Of a stretch of DNA of 63,430 nt, positions 53,324 to 63,028 are shown in pieces. The notes below the pieces were generated by a model, which had not been told where the DNA came from, did no database searches, and saw nothing but the letters and a program-made list of their open reading frames with translations. This stretch comes from an uncultured Bacilli bacterium (GTDB lineage Bacteria; Bacillota_I; Bacilli_A; RF39; UBA660), in the NCBI GenBank assembly GCA_934148995.1, contig CAKPDM010000008.1:1-63430 (forward strand). Reading direction: 5' to 3'. Every line of letters begins with the position of its first letter. Position 1 is the first letter of the stretch. Both the position numbers and the translations under genes were made by a program.

Positions 53324-54578
53324 TATTTACCCCCTTTAAGCAGAATATGGTATGAATACCAACTTTATTAGCAACAGAAACTATTTCCTCTTTACTAACC
53401 ATCAACATCTTTTCTCTTTTAGTATCAAAATCATCTACGCCTAAAACTTCCATCATATAATAGCAATCAATTATTTCTAATGGACTTTCTAACATATCAT
53501 CAAGAGCAGTAGTAAAGTATTCTTTGGCTTTAACGATATCTTCATTGGTAAAGTTACCTTTTTTCAAGTTTTTAATTTCTTTCTCAATTAAATCTAAAGC
53601 TTTCTTCTCCATTCCTGGTGTTACCCCAGACCTAATTAATATTAAGTCATCACATTTATTTGGAACACTACCGATATAATAAGCAAGTGATGATTTCTCT
53701 CTAACTTCCTTAAAAAGGTAAGAATTATCTCCTCCACCTAAGATTATATTATATAAAGTTAGTGGATACTTTCTTTCATAATCAGTTAAGTCTTTTAAAT
53801 TTAGAGCTAAAGCTAACTGACTTTGTTTAGCATCAGATATTTCTTCAATATAGTTAGTTTTTTTATTTGGAGTAACATCTACTTGAATATCATCATTCTC
53901 TTTCTTAAAAGTATCAAAGGGAAATAACTCTTTAATCATCTTCTCTGTCTCATCAACTGAAACATCACCAAGAACAAAGATATCAACTAAATCATGTCTC
54001 ATCATCGCTTCATAATATTCGTAAAGATTCTCTAAAGTGATACTATTTAAATCTTCTAAATAACCAGCACCTCTAATAGAAACCGGACTATCTTTATCTA
54101 TTTCATCCATTAATCTAACAGCAGCATAACGCGCTTTATCGTCAGATAAGCTTTCAATATTTGCTTTCTTCCGTTCATAGACAATATCAAATTCTTCTTT
54201 ATAGAAGGCACAATCTTTAACTTTTGGTCTAAATAAAATAGCGGATAAAAAAGAAAGAGATGCTTTAAAATTTCCTTCTTCCGTATATTTATCATTTAAT
54301 ACTTTTAAGGTAATGGAAGTATCAAAATAGTTACCAAGCCTTCTTAGACCATGCGTAATATTAGCAGCATATAAGTCTTGTTGTTTTAAAGTAATTTCTC
54401 TTTTACTAGGATAATCTTTACTAGATAAAAAGAGTATTCTATTCAAAAAACTTCGTTTTGTTATGTTGTCCTTTATGGCTTTTTCTCGTAAATGAATCTT
54501 AACAGTTATTGTCTTATAACTAGTTGTCCTTATAAAGTGCAATTTATAAGCACCTAAATCTTTTCTTGTATATTGCAT
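53316..54578 (-). CDS. M16 family protein, non-catalytic partner (YmfF-like)
   Basis: 420 residues from the ATG at 54578, where AAGGTGAT lies four bases upstream. M16 fold without the HxxEH zinc motif, as in the partner subunits of this family; the C-terminal R-x-S-LAYY signature (EVREKSSLAYYIG) that shapes the substrate pocket is kept. Works with the downstream catalytic subunit. Confidence 0.9.
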   Translation of the reverse strand: MQYTRKDLGAYKLHFIRTTSYKTITVKIHLREKAIKDNITKRSFLNRILFLSSKDYPSKREITLKQQDLYAANITHGLRRLGNYFDTSITLKVLNDKYTEEGNFKASLSFLSAILFRPKVKDCAFYKEEFDIVYERKKANIESLSDDKARYAAVRLMDEIDKDSPVSIRGAGYLEDLNSITLENLYEYYEAMMRHDLVDIFVLGDVSVDETEKMIKELFPFDTFKKENDDIQVDVTPNKKTNYIEEISDAKQSQLALALNLKDLTDYERKYPLTLYNIILGGGDNSYLFKEVREKSSLAYYIGSVPNKCDDLILIRSGVTPGMEKKALDLIEKEIKNLKKGNFTNEDIVKAKEYFTTALDDMLESPLEIIDCYYMMEVLGVDDFDTKREKMLMVSKEEIVSVANKVGIHTIFCLKGVNND

Positions 54579-54617
54579 TCTTATCACCTTTTCATAGTAT
54601 TTACTAAACTTTCATTT

Positions 54618-55331
54618 TTATTCAATAACTGTATCTAATGCTACTTTTATCATATCGTCAAGAGCTTTTTCACGTTCTTCACTGGATAAATAAGCTTCTT
54701 CATAGATTGAATCAACTACAGTTAAAACACAACCTGCTTGTTTATTTAAATGTTCACTCATACAGTAAAGAATAGCACATTCCATTTCTGATACTAACGT
54801 ATCAACTGAACTATCGTAGTTTTTAAAGTATGTATCTTTATCAACATAAACATCAAAAATGTCACTAGTCATTACTGTACCCTTTTGAACGTTATATTCA
54901 GAATCTTTAGCATGTTTATATAAAGAATCTACTAATTTTATATCTCCTTTAAATATTTGTTTAGTATCATTAAAGAATAGTTTTGGATAACTTGATAAAG
55001 TATAAGCAGCATCAGCTATGACCAAATCACGTACTTTAACACTTTCTTTATTACTACCACAAGTACCTATTCTAATTATTTTTTCAACATCATAAAATTT
55101 ATACAATTCATAAGCATAAATACCAATAGATGGTCCACCCATACCTGACGCAAAGATAGTAACATCTACACCTTTATACTTACCAGTAAAGCCTAACATT
55201 CCTCTAGTTTGATTGATACATTTAGCATCAGTTAAAAATTTATCAGCTACGTATTTAGCTCTTAGCGGATCACCAGGCATTAATACTCTTTTAGCAATTT
55301 CTTCCTTTTTACTTTCTATATGTGCAGTCAT
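54618..55331 (-). CDS. deoD: Purine nucleoside phosphorylase
   Basis: 237 residues from the ATG at 55331 behind AAAGGAGAAG. Family motifs are LMPGDPLRAK near the start, FASGMGGPSIGIYAYEL, IRIGTCG, and SEMECAILY with the catalytic Glu. It splits purine nucleosides with phosphate in salvage. Hexameric DeoD type. It is followed by the M16 pair 39 bases on. Confidence 0.96.
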   Translation of the reverse strand: MTAHIESKKEEIAKRVLMPGDPLRAKYVADKFLTDAKCINQTRGMLGFTGKYKGVDVTIFASGMGGPSIGIYAYELYKFYDVEKIIRIGTCGSNKESVKVRDLVIADAAYTLSSYPKLFFNDTKQIFKGDIKLVDSLYKHAKDSEYNVQKGTVMTSDIFDVYVDKDTYFKNYDSSVDTLVSEMECAILYCMSEHLNKQAGCVLTVVDSIYEEAYLSSEEREKALDDMIKVALDTVIE

Positions 55332-55377
55332 TTCATCTTCTCCTTTACATTTTAATTTTAGCATGTACTTCTTCTTT

Positions 55378-55418
55378 TTTAAAGTAAAAAGTAACCTCTT
55401 TGCAAAAAGGTCACTAAT
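55378..55418 (-). terminator. Terminator of surface gene copy 2
   Basis: Minus strand AGTGACCT / AGGTTACT stem with a TTTTGCAAAG loop and T5. Confidence 0.7.
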
Positions 55419-57198
55419 TAGTTGCTATTTTATAGGGAGCGCTAGAAGTTCCATCTCCAGATAATATTGTAACATCTGACTTTAGGTTGATAACTGGACG
55501 AACTCCAAGCTGACCAGTTGTTCCATTCCAAAGTGATAAAGAACCATTGGCTTCAAAGTCATAAGCATAAGTAGAAAGTGAATGATAAGCAAAGTAAGCG
55601 GGAGTCATTGTCCAAAAACTAGTACCGGTATACAGATAGTACGTATTGTTTTCATCTCTGATTACTCCGCCGGCCATCGCTACTTCATCTGCTGTGATTA
55701 ATGCTATCGGATAAGTAAGTTGGGCCGAAGAATTATTAATCCTAAATTGACTATTTGTTGAAGGACATTTTAAGCTTGGATTTCGCATAGTACATAATCT
55801 CTCATAAGGACTATAATCAGTCTGTTGCATGGAATACCCATCACCTAAAATGATATCTTTATCATTGCAATATGTAGCATCTGCTAAGAATTCACTATAG
55901 TTTTTTAAATTATCAGAATACCAAGTATCAACTACACTTTTGATCGTTGAGTCCTTTTTATTTGTTATTGCAGATAAATAAGAATCTGATGAATATGAAA
56001 TTGGTTTAATAAGCATCGTTCTTTCATCGATATAATTAAGTACCTTATATATAATACTACAGTCAGTATTAAGACAACTAAATAAATTACCATTAACTAT
56101 TTCATCATGGTTATCCTTCCATGTTAATTGTTTGATAGTTCCCGTTAAAGTAAATTTCTTTGTTACTGTATCGAAACTATAAGCTGTACTAAAATTATAT
56201 TTTGTAGTATTAATAAACCAGGTAAATTGAATGTTAGAATTGCTTTCATGCAGAGAAAAGTCATCATTATACATATATCCAACAAAAGTAGGATCAGAAA
56301 ATCCAGTATTATACATTGAATATTTTATAATAGTATCAGTTGCTTTAGAGATGCTAGTCTTTTTGCCAGCATAAATCAAACGGGCACTTCCATCTCCATT
56401 ACGACGAATGATTCTCCAGATAAAACCTGCAAAGGATACATAATTATTCCTTACTGCTCCTCTGTAATAATAACTTGGTCCATCTTCATCTTCAGCCATA
56501 AATAAACCTTCATCTGTGGTCGCTGTCTTGGAAAAGTCTGGAGTACCTTTTGATATTATATTTTGTTTTGCTGTTTCTACTGATGTTTCATGAGAATTCA
56601 TCACTAACATACAATCTGATAACTTAGTAAAACCATTTCTTATACAGTAATCATCTGCCTGTGATAATACTACTTTTAATTTTCCAAAATAGTATTTTCC
56701 CATTGCACTATTATCGGCATTGATTGATAACCATACTCTCAAATCAAATTTATCGATTGATTTACTTTCAATTGTTCCCATATATAGTTCTGTTGATGAA
56801 GATGATAAGTTACCTGTTTTTAAAGAATTACTATCATTTGATAGATTATATCTTATAAAACTATAAGGTATTAATTCACAATCACTTCCACATTTATTTT
56901 TGGCATCAGTATCATCTTCTAAATAAATTGTATATTTTAAATCAGTTACTGCTTTATTTACTAGTAAAAAACTATATGGTTCATTTTTTAAACCATCACT
57001 ATCTTCTGTTGGTATAGCGCCAGTTATGCCTATATCTTTAGAACCAGTTTCATCTAATTTAACTTCTAGATCTCCTATCTGATAAATTACTTTATTACTA
57101 TCTCCTACTATATTTTTTTGAAGTAAAGCATAACTTACTCCTAAAGTAATTAGCACTACTAATATCAAAGTAATTATTAAAATATTTATCTTTTTCAT
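55414..57198 (-). CDS. CalY/TasA-like secreted surface protein, copy 2
   Basis: 594 residues from the ATG at 57198 (AAAGG upstream). Same plan as the protein at 38,275-40,059: signal anchor ending GVSYALLQ, CalY/TasA-like domain with VGDLEVKLDE-type opening (here IGDLEVKLDETGS), and the C-terminal domain with YYYRGAVRNNYVSFAGFIWRI and GVRPVINL. The N-terminal 260 residues are very close to copy 1, whereas the middle and C-terminal parts have many changes, as if the exposed domain were varying. Nine G in its leader against ten in copy 1. Confidence 0.85.
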   Translation of the reverse strand: MKKINILIITLILVVLITLGVSYALLQKNIVGDSNKVIYQIGDLEVKLDETGSKDIGITGAIPTEDSDGLKNEPYSFLLVNKAVTDLKYTIYLEDDTDAKNKCGSDCELIPYSFIRYNLSNDSNSLKTGNLSSSSTELYMGTIESKSIDKFDLRVWLSINADNSAMGKYYFGKLKVVLSQADDYCIRNGFTKLSDCMLVMNSHETSVETAKQNIISKGTPDFSKTATTDEGLFMAEDEDGPSYYYRGAVRNNYVSFAGFIWRIIRRNGDGSARLIYAGKKTSISKATDTIIKYSMYNTGFSDPTFVGYMYNDDFSLHESNSNIQFTWFINTTKYNFSTAYSFDTVTKKFTLTGTIKQLTWKDNHDEIVNGNLFSCLNTDCSIIYKVLNYIDERTMLIKPISYSSDSYLSAITNKKDSTIKSVVDTWYSDNLKNYSEFLADATYCNDKDIILGDGYSMQQTDYSPYERLCTMRNPSLKCPSTNSQFRINNSSAQLTYPIALITADEVAMAGGVIRDENNTYYLYTGTSFWTMTPAYFAYHSLSTYAYDFEANGSLSLWNGTTGQLGVRPVINLKSDVTILSGDGTSSAPYKIATN

Positions 57199-57345
57199 CT
57201 TACTACCTTTCCTTTCTTTAAACACAAAAAAACAGAATAAGATTATTCCTATTCCATTATTTTTACACTATGAAAGAAAGCAGGTTTACTACTTAGTGCT
57301 AATAAGTACCCCCCCCCAGGTTAATTTTGAGTTAACTTGAGTCAA
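57199..57345 (-). promoter_or_regulatory. Poly-G leader with terminator, copy 2
   Basis: Nine G at 57,309-57,317, then the hairpin region, a terminator (GGAATAGG / CTTATTCT with seven T) and AAAGGAAAGG before the ATG. The AGTAGT helix of copy 1 is kept here as AGTAG / CTGCT, using a G-T pair, so the structure is conserved where the sequence differs. Confidence 0.65.
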
Positions 57346-57443
57346 TTGATACATACTAATCACCTACTCCCTATCTTTCTTATTATCAGTATTTTTTGAC
57401 ATTTTAATCGTATCATAATCTTTGATATTTTACAACATAGATT

Positions 57444-57974
57444 TTACTCACTCAAACCATGAATCTTTTTAATGTCATCATCACTTACTTTATCTAAAGT
57501 CCATTTACCATCCTTTTTAGTAAGAGTAAAAATTATTGTATATTTAGCTTTATTAGTAGTAGCTTTTAATTTTTTAATCTTATATTCTTCTATCTTTTCT
57601 TTCTTTGATTTATCTTTTTCATCTTTGAAATCATCACTATTTTTGTCTATATCTTCATTAACATTTTCTAAAGTATTATAGTAATCAAATACTTCTATTT
57701 CTACTTCAACATTTGCTCTCGTTCCATCTATTTTTTCATCTTTTATCTTATAAGCTAGATTTTGATATTGCTTTAATAAAAGACTTTTATACTCTTTCTT
57801 ATAGTTATCACTAGCATTCATCTCTTCAATCGTATCATCAAGTTCTTTGACAATAGATGTATCCATTGTTTGATACTTTCCTAAAAACTCCTCTACTTTA
57901 CTAGATGGCGTATTCATAATATCAGCACAACCAGTTAAAAAGATAATACTTATCAATATAATTAATTTCTTCAT
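57444..57974 (-). CDS. Small lipoprotein
   Basis: 176 residues. Signal peptide with lipobox FLTGC (Cys16). The mature part is charged and helical, with a Lys/Asp/Glu-rich segment near 110-125 and a closing beta segment (KYTIIFTLTKKDGKWTLD). No family recognised. AGGAGG precedes the ATG. Confidence 0.8.
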   Translation of the reverse strand: MKKLIILISIIFLTGCADIMNTPSSKVEEFLGKYQTMDTSIVKELDDTIEEMNASDNYKKEYKSLLLKQYQNLAYKIKDEKIDGTRANVEVEIEVFDYYNTLENVNEDIDKNSDDFKDEKDKSKKEKIEEYKIKKLKATTNKAKYTIIFTLTKKDGKWTLDKVSDDDIKKIHGLSE

Positions 57975-58013
57975 ACTTTCCTCCTTTTAATATGATGTAG
58001 CAATTATTTAGTT

Positions 58014-58661
58014 TTATACATTTTTCTTAGAAATCATTGAGAAAAATTTTTTCAAATCATTTATATAAACACTATCACCTTTATAAATATTTTCTTTTAA
58101 TACAGTAAATTTATCTTTAGTAGTAGTTAATTCATCTTCAAAATATTCTTCATATAAATAAGATATTTCTTCTTCTTTATCTTTTATTCCTGCTAGTTCT
58201 TTTAAAAGAAAAATTCTATTTTCTTGTTCTTTTCTGGTAAGATATAAATCTTTCTTAGCTATATTTTCTTTCTTATAACCAATCGGTGTTTCTACTAATT
58301 CCTCCGTCATTTCAATTACTTCTTCCTCTTCATCTATTATAAGAGAACTTTTATAAGTACTATTACCTTTACTATCAAACTCTAAAGCAAAACACTTTCT
58401 CCCATCAGATAAAAGGACAGCATAGGGTATTTCTTTCACTTCACCATTAAAATAACATAAAGCTTTATTCCTTATTTTTAAAAGAAAACTAATATCAATT
58501 TTTATTTTATTAGTAAACAAATCTTCTATCATTGTTTTTGATACTTTAAATAATGGAATCTTTTTAATATGTTCCACTTCATCACTATCACGCCACTCAT
58601 AAAACTCACAACTATCTTCAAATTTCTTTAAATTAAGTAAAATATCATAGATATAAATCAT
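58014..58661 (-). CDS. DUF3603 family protein
   Basis: 215 residues. The start MIYIYDILLN followed by FYEWRDSDEVEHIKKIPLFKV is the signature of DUF3603, a cytoplasmic family of Bacilli of unknown role. Its start overlaps the small membrane-protein gene stop by four bases. Confidence 0.75.
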   Translation of the reverse strand: MIYIYDILLNLKKFEDSCEFYEWRDSDEVEHIKKIPLFKVSKTMIEDLFTNKIKIDISFLLKIRNKALCYFNGEVKEIPYAVLLSDGRKCFALEFDSKGNSTYKSSLIIDEEEEVIEMTEELVETPIGYKKENIAKKDLYLTRKEQENRIFLLKELAGIKDKEEEISYLYEEYFEDELTTTKDKFTVLKENIYKGDSVYINDLKKFFSMISKKNV

Positions 58662-58864
58662 CTTTCTCTATCCTTTCTATAAATAGAAATACTAAGAAGA
58701 ATTATTCCTAGTAGTAAACTATAATTTTTATAATGGGTTAACATAAAGATTAAATATTCTTTTAAAGAATAACCAAAAGTAAAAAGATTGGTATAACAAA
58801 TCACATAAAACATACCGATAGTAGTAAATAGAATTCCTAAGAGATATATTATTATTCTAGTCAA
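58658..58864 (-). CDS. Small membrane protein
   Basis: About 68 residues, two membrane helices (about 3-25 and 40-60) and a basic tail. The start is TTG at 58864 behind AGGTGA, or GTG at 58873. Overlaps the DUF3603 gene as ATGA, so the two are co-transcribed. Confidence 0.65.
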   Translation of the reverse strand: MTRIIIYLLGILFTTIGMFYVICYTNLFTFGYSLKEYLIFMLTHYKNYSLLLGIILLSISIYRKDRER

Positions 58865-59050
58865 ATTATTCACCTAATATACTTTATTCCAATCTATTTT
58901 TAGTATACAAATTATTAATATTTTTATACAAAGAAAAAGACTTATTTTTAGACATAAATAAAACTCTTACTTATTTCGTAAGAGCTTTAATTTTATTAGT
59001 TAACTATAATGCTATAAGTAAAAATTAAAAAGAAAAAGGAACAAATCTAA

Positions 59051-60127
59051 TTAGACTTCTTCCTTCTCTTCTTTTAAAGCTTTTATATCTACTTGGTTAA
59101 TGGCTGTAAACTTTCTAGTTATTTTATCAGTAGTAACTGATACATTTTCTACATCTTTATTAACAGCTTGAATACTACGCGATAACTTATCCCAACGTTC
59201 CCTATATCTAGCAAACTCTAAACCTAATTTATTTAACTCTTCATGAATAATAGAGGTGTATTTGTCTTTTTCAATATTTTTAAGTATCATTTGGATAACC
59301 GTCAATGTAGATATTAAAGTAGTTGGTGATGTTATGAACACTCTTTTTTTATAAGCATAGTCAATCAAGTCTTGATGATAAGCATTTATTTCAGCAAATA
59401 TTGCTTCAGCAGGAAGAAACATTATTGCTTGATGGGCTGTTACTCCTTCAATTATATATTTACTACTAATCGCATCAATATGTCTTTTTACATCAATCTT
59501 AAAATTTCTTTCTGCTATTACTCGCTCATCTTTTGTTAAGTCTTTATCAACCATTCTTTGGTAATTTTCTAGAGGAAATTTAGAATCAATACCGATCGTT
59601 CCCAAAGGTGATGGTGCAAACAAAATACAATCAACTATTGTATTATTAGGAAGAGGATATTGAAGCTTGTAGATTTTATCGTTCTTCTCCCCAAAAATAT
59701 TACTCATTAAATGTTTAAGATGAATCTCGCCATAAATACCCCTTGCTTTTTTATCTGTTAGCACGCTTTGTAAAGAAATAATATCACTAGATAAACCATC
59801 TATCTTTTTTTGTGCTTCATCTATTTTACTAAGTCGTTCTACTACATTAGTAAATGTTTTATTAGTCTTTTCAAAGTTTTGATCAAGTCGTAAATTAACT
59901 TGTTCATTAACAGCTAGAAGCCTTCTTTCTACTTGCTCATTTAAATGATCAAAATCTTTATGAAGACTATCATTCAAATCGTCTTTAAAAGTTTGTAACT
60001 CCTTCATTGTATTTATTTCTAAAGTTTGTAATCTAGTAGTTATTTCTCTTTCATTAATATTTTTCATCAAGCTTATAACTAATAAGATTAAATTTACTAT
60101 TAATAATCCAATTATTATGTAATCCAT
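59051..60127 (-). CDS. rmuC: RmuC-type protein
   Basis: 358 residues from the ATG at 60127 (AAGGTGAT upstream). N-terminal membrane helix, coiled coil to about 130, then the RmuC nuclease-like domain with ARGIYGEIHLKHL and IGIDSKFPLENYQR (the D-x-K of a PD-(D/E)xK fold) and AIMFLPAEAI. Linked to limiting DNA inversions. Confidence 0.93.
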   Translation of the reverse strand: MDYIIIGLLIVNLILLVISLMKNINEREITTRLQTLEINTMKELQTFKDDLNDSLHKDFDHLNEQVERRLLAVNEQVNLRLDQNFEKTNKTFTNVVERLSKIDEAQKKIDGLSSDIISLQSVLTDKKARGIYGEIHLKHLMSNIFGEKNDKIYKLQYPLPNNTIVDCILFAPSPLGTIGIDSKFPLENYQRMVDKDLTKDERVIAERNFKIDVKRHIDAISSKYIIEGVTAHQAIMFLPAEAIFAEINAYHQDLIDYAYKKRVFITSPTTLISTLTVIQMILKNIEKDKYTSIIHEELNKLGLEFARYRERWDKLSRSIQAVNKDVENVSVTTDKITRKFTAINQVDIKALKEEKEEV

Positions 60128-60174
60128 TTTTATCACCTTAACTAAATTATATATTACAAATATCTTTTCTTCAA

Positions 60175-60453
60175 TTAATATTTCATTTCTTGATATCCTT
60201 CTTTAATACTAAACACATTAAACCCTAGTCTTGTTAAATAATCAGCTAATTTTTTACTTTCTATTCCACTTTCACAGAATAAGTAATAGACTTCATCTTT
60301 TAATAAGTACTTCTCTGGATATTCTCTTAATATCGGATAAGGAATATTAATCGCTCCTTTAAGACTACCTCTTACATACAAATAGTTTCTTCTTATATCT
60401 ATTAAGTTAAGACTAGCTAAGTTATTAAGAGTTTTAATTGATATTTCATTCAT
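60175..60453 (-). CDS. Rhodanese-like domain protein
   Basis: 92 residues from the ATG at 60453, AGGTGAG upstream. Single rhodanese domain: LIDIRRNYLYVRGSLKGAIN, then the active Cys in FCESGIES. Sulfur transfer or a related role. It lies 47 bases before rmuC. Confidence 0.85.
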   Translation of the reverse strand: MNEISIKTLNNLASLNLIDIRRNYLYVRGSLKGAINIPYPILREYPEKYLLKDEVYYLFCESGIESKKLADYLTRLGFNVFSIKEGYQEMKY

Positions 60454-60525
60454 ACTTCTCACCTATTATAAAGTATGAATTTAATTCTTACTGATAAAGT
60501 TAATTAGTCTAAAAAAAAACAAATT

Positions 60526-61074
60526 CTAATGAACTTGTTCTCCTATAATTCTAAGTTTTCCTTTCCAAACCTGATTAGCAATATCACCGTCAATATCTGA
60601 GGTAACCCAAAGCTTTAAAGTATAAGTTATTTTTTTACCAGTATTTAATGTACCAGTATCAATTACTCTTGCTTTATCACTGCCTAGATCTGTTATAAAC
60701 TTTGCTGCTGATGAAGAAGAATCTTTAGTTAAAGAATATTTAATATACTTATCATCTAGTTTTGTGTCTGAACTATCAACTGCTACATCATCTAAATAAA
60801 TACTATAGTCGGCATCTGTTGTTCCCTTATTCTCTAGTGTAAAAGAATAACCTGTTAATGCCACTCCTTCTGAATCAGTCATTGGATAAGTATCATCAAG
60901 ACTTATTTCTGTACCTTCACTCAAAGTTAGAGTTAAGTTGCCCAATTTAATAGTATTAACAATACTACCTCTTTGTGAAAAAGAAAATATTGAAACAGAA
61001 AATGCTATTATAACAATTAAAAACGCAAAGATCATTACTACTAAAATTCTATTCTTCTTTTTTAGTTCATCCAT
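60526..61074 (-). CDS. CalY/TasA-like protein, short
   Basis: 182 residues. Signal anchor (about 10-32), then a beta domain with LGNLTLTLSEGTEISLDDTYP and SFTLENKGTTDADYSIYLD, the same pattern as the first domain of the two large surface proteins, with no C-terminal extension. It may be the single-domain relative from which the larger ones grew, or a fibre subunit. No SipW peptidase is next to it. Confidence 0.75.
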   Translation of the reverse strand: MDELKKKNRILVVMIFAFLIVIIAFSVSIFSFSQRGSIVNTIKLGNLTLTLSEGTEISLDDTYPMTDSEGVALTGYSFTLENKGTTDADYSIYLDDVAVDSSDTKLDDKYIKYSLTKDSSSSAAKFITDLGSDKARVIDTGTLNTGKKITYTLKLWVTSDIDGDIANQVWKGKLRIIGEQVH

Positions 61075-61130
61075 TATATAACCACCTTACAATGAAAGTA
61101 TACCATATCGTTTAGAAAAATAGCAATAAG

Positions 61131-62078
61131 CTATGACATTTTTTGTCTTTCAAGATTTACTACTTCTTTATTATCAACTTGATAAGAAATAACATTGACA
61201 TCATAGTTGTCAAATATAGAATAACCAATCGTATATAATACTTCTTCTTTAATTTTACCTGTTGTATCAAATAGAGCATCATTAAAGTTAAGAGTCATTA
61301 CTTTATCATCAACACTTTTATCAAGTAAAGTTAAATCTTCTCTTACTATACTCATTAAGTTAGGTTCATAGATATAACCTGTCGTTAGTTCCTCTACTAT
61401 TATATCTATTTTATCCCTTGAATCATTCTTATATTTAGTAACTGGTACATAGTAAGAGTTATCATTAATGTCTTCTAAATAGTAAATAACTGTTTTACTA
61501 ATATCATTTGTTTTCGTAAACTGATAAGTCTTATTAATACCAAAGTCTCTTTTTAAAGGATAAGTTATTTTTTCTTTACTATTAGAATAAGTATCGTATA
61601 ACTGACCTTCTACTTTTATTTCTAATTCTTCAATATCTTTTAATTCTGTTAAACTATAAACTAAAGATTCAACTTCTCTTTTTTCTAATTCTTTTGAGAT
61701 ATTTTTAAATTCTTTAGAAAAATCAAGAGTTACTTTTTTATCTTCTATCGTTATATTTTTTAGCTTGGTCTTAGCTGGTATAACTGGTTTTAATGAATCA
61801 GTATATTTTAGAGAATTTGATTCGGTTAAGTAACTAACGATTGTCTTTATATTTTCTTGTAAATCTTTACTATCTAATAATATCTTCATCTTTACAAGGT
61901 AGTTATTATCATCAAGTAAATAGATAGAATGATTTCCAAGGGAAGTTACATATTCTATTTCTTTAGAAACAGGTGTTACTTTTAGATTACTTTCTATTGG
62001 TATGGTATAAATAGTCATTATGATAAAAAGACTCATTGTTGTAATAAATGTTTTTCTTAAAGCCTTTCGTCTTAACAT
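61131..62078 (-). CDS. gerM: GerM-domain sporulation protein
   Basis: 315 residues. Signal anchor, then two GerM repeats (about 45-165 and 190-300), the Bacillus GerM arrangement. GerM helps sporulation and cortex formation in the mother cell. Gene order gerE-gerM on the minus strand. Confidence 0.88.
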   Translation of the reverse strand: MLRRKALRKTFITTMSLFIIMTIYTIPIESNLKVTPVSKEIEYVTSLGNHSIYLLDDNNYLVKMKILLDSKDLQENIKTIVSYLTESNSLKYTDSLKPVIPAKTKLKNITIEDKKVTLDFSKEFKNISKELEKREVESLVYSLTELKDIEELEIKVEGQLYDTYSNSKEKITYPLKRDFGINKTYQFTKTNDISKTVIYYLEDINDNSYYVPVTKYKNDSRDKIDIIVEELTTGYIYEPNLMSIVREDLTLLDKSVDDKVMTLNFNDALFDTTGKIKEEVLYTIGYSIFDNYDVNVISYQVDNKEVVNLERQKMS

Positions 62079-62133
62079 AAAATCACCTAGTAAATCTTAT
62101 GATGAAGTTTTAAAAAAAGTACCGTTATGGTAC

Positions 62134-62340
62134 TTAAAGATGAATTTCTTTCAGTCTTAATAATTCTACTACTGCACTACTTCGTCCTTTAACACCTAGT
62201 TTTTGCATTACATTTGAGATATGATTTCTTACTGTTTTTTCACTAATTTTCAAGATTTTTGCTATTTCTTTCGTTGTTTTTCCTAAAATTAATAGTTCAA
62301 ACACTTCCTTTTCTCGTACTGTTAAGATTTTCTTTAACAC
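62134..62340 (-). CDS. gerE: Late sporulation regulator GerE
   Basis: 68 residues, a LuxR-type helix-turn-helix alone. TVREKEVFELLILGKTTKEI and SEKTVRNHISNVMQKLGVKG follow Bacillus GerE closely. GTG start behind GGGGAGA. It controls late mother-cell and coat genes with sigma-K. A sigma-K-like promoter lies upstream. Confidence 0.95.
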   Translation of the reverse strand: MLKKILTVREKEVFELLILGKTTKEIAKILKISEKTVRNHISNVMQKLGVKGRSSAVVELLRLKEIHL

Positions 62341-62387
62341 AACATCTTCTCCCCTTTCCCTTCCTTTGTTTGCACTTATTCATAGTA

Positions 62388-62415
62388 TCATATGAAAAAA
62401 AGGATTTTTGTTGTG
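62388..62415 (-). promoter_or_regulatory. Sigma-K-like promoter of gerE
   Basis: Minus strand AC (62,414-62,415), 17-base spacer, CATATGATA (62,388-62,396), which fits the CATAnnnTA -10 box. gerE is sigma-K dependent in Bacillus. Confidence 0.55.
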
Positions 62416-62428
62416 GGTAAAATCCTAG

Positions 62429-62929
62429 TTATTTTTCAAACTTAACGGTAATGTTTTTCTTTTGTTTAAATTCTTCTTGGACCAAACGCATTATATTATT
62501 AGCAAGAGTAGTATCATGTTTCTTTGCTACTGCTACTACTTTAATCTCACTATTATCTATTTTAACAAAGCTAGAAAGACTATATTTTTCTTTTATTTTC
62601 TTTTCTAATTTTTCTTCTGTTCCTTCTACTTCATTTAGATATTTTAATTGTTCATAAGCATTATTTTTTTCTTCTGTCGTTGCATCTTCTTTAGTCATTG
62701 TTTTCTTTAAGTCACTCTTTTCTTCTTCTCGTTCTTCTTCTTTACTTACTCTAAGTGCTGTTAAGTTATCACTTTCTTTAACTGTTGTTTCTTCTTTTGT
62801 ATTTGTTTTTTTAGTAGTTGCCGCATTTTTTGCTACTAACAAATCATTCGGCATAGTAATATAGTAAACACTAAGTACTAGAATTAAACTAAACAGTGTT
62901 AAAAACCACAGATTTTGTTTCTTTATCAT
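62429..62929 (-). CDS. spoIIIAH: Stage III sporulation protein AH
   Basis: 166 residues. KKQNLWFLTLFSLILVLSVYY opening helix, a Lys/Glu/Thr-rich linker, and the C-terminal YscJ-like domain with LNEVEGTEEKLEKKIKE and ITVKFEK. It forms the mother-cell side of the feeding-tube channel with SpoIIQ. AGGAGG precedes the ATG, with CATATAAT, a sigma-E-like -10, upstream. It is not next to spoIIIAG here. Confidence 0.9.
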   Translation of the reverse strand: MIKKQNLWFLTLFSLILVLSVYYITMPNDLLVAKNAATTKKTNTKEETTVKESDNLTALRVSKEEEREEEKSDLKKTMTKEDATTEEKNNAYEQLKYLNEVEGTEEKLEKKIKEKYSLSSFVKIDNSEIKVVAVAKKHDTTLANNIMRLVQEEFKQKKNITVKFEK

Positions 62930-63028
62930 ATAATGTCCTCCTCAATTAGTACATTATATGTCCTAGTTTTATTTGGTATGTATTAATTTTCAAGGAAAAA
63001 GAAAAAGAGAGGGAAAGTCTCTCTAGTA

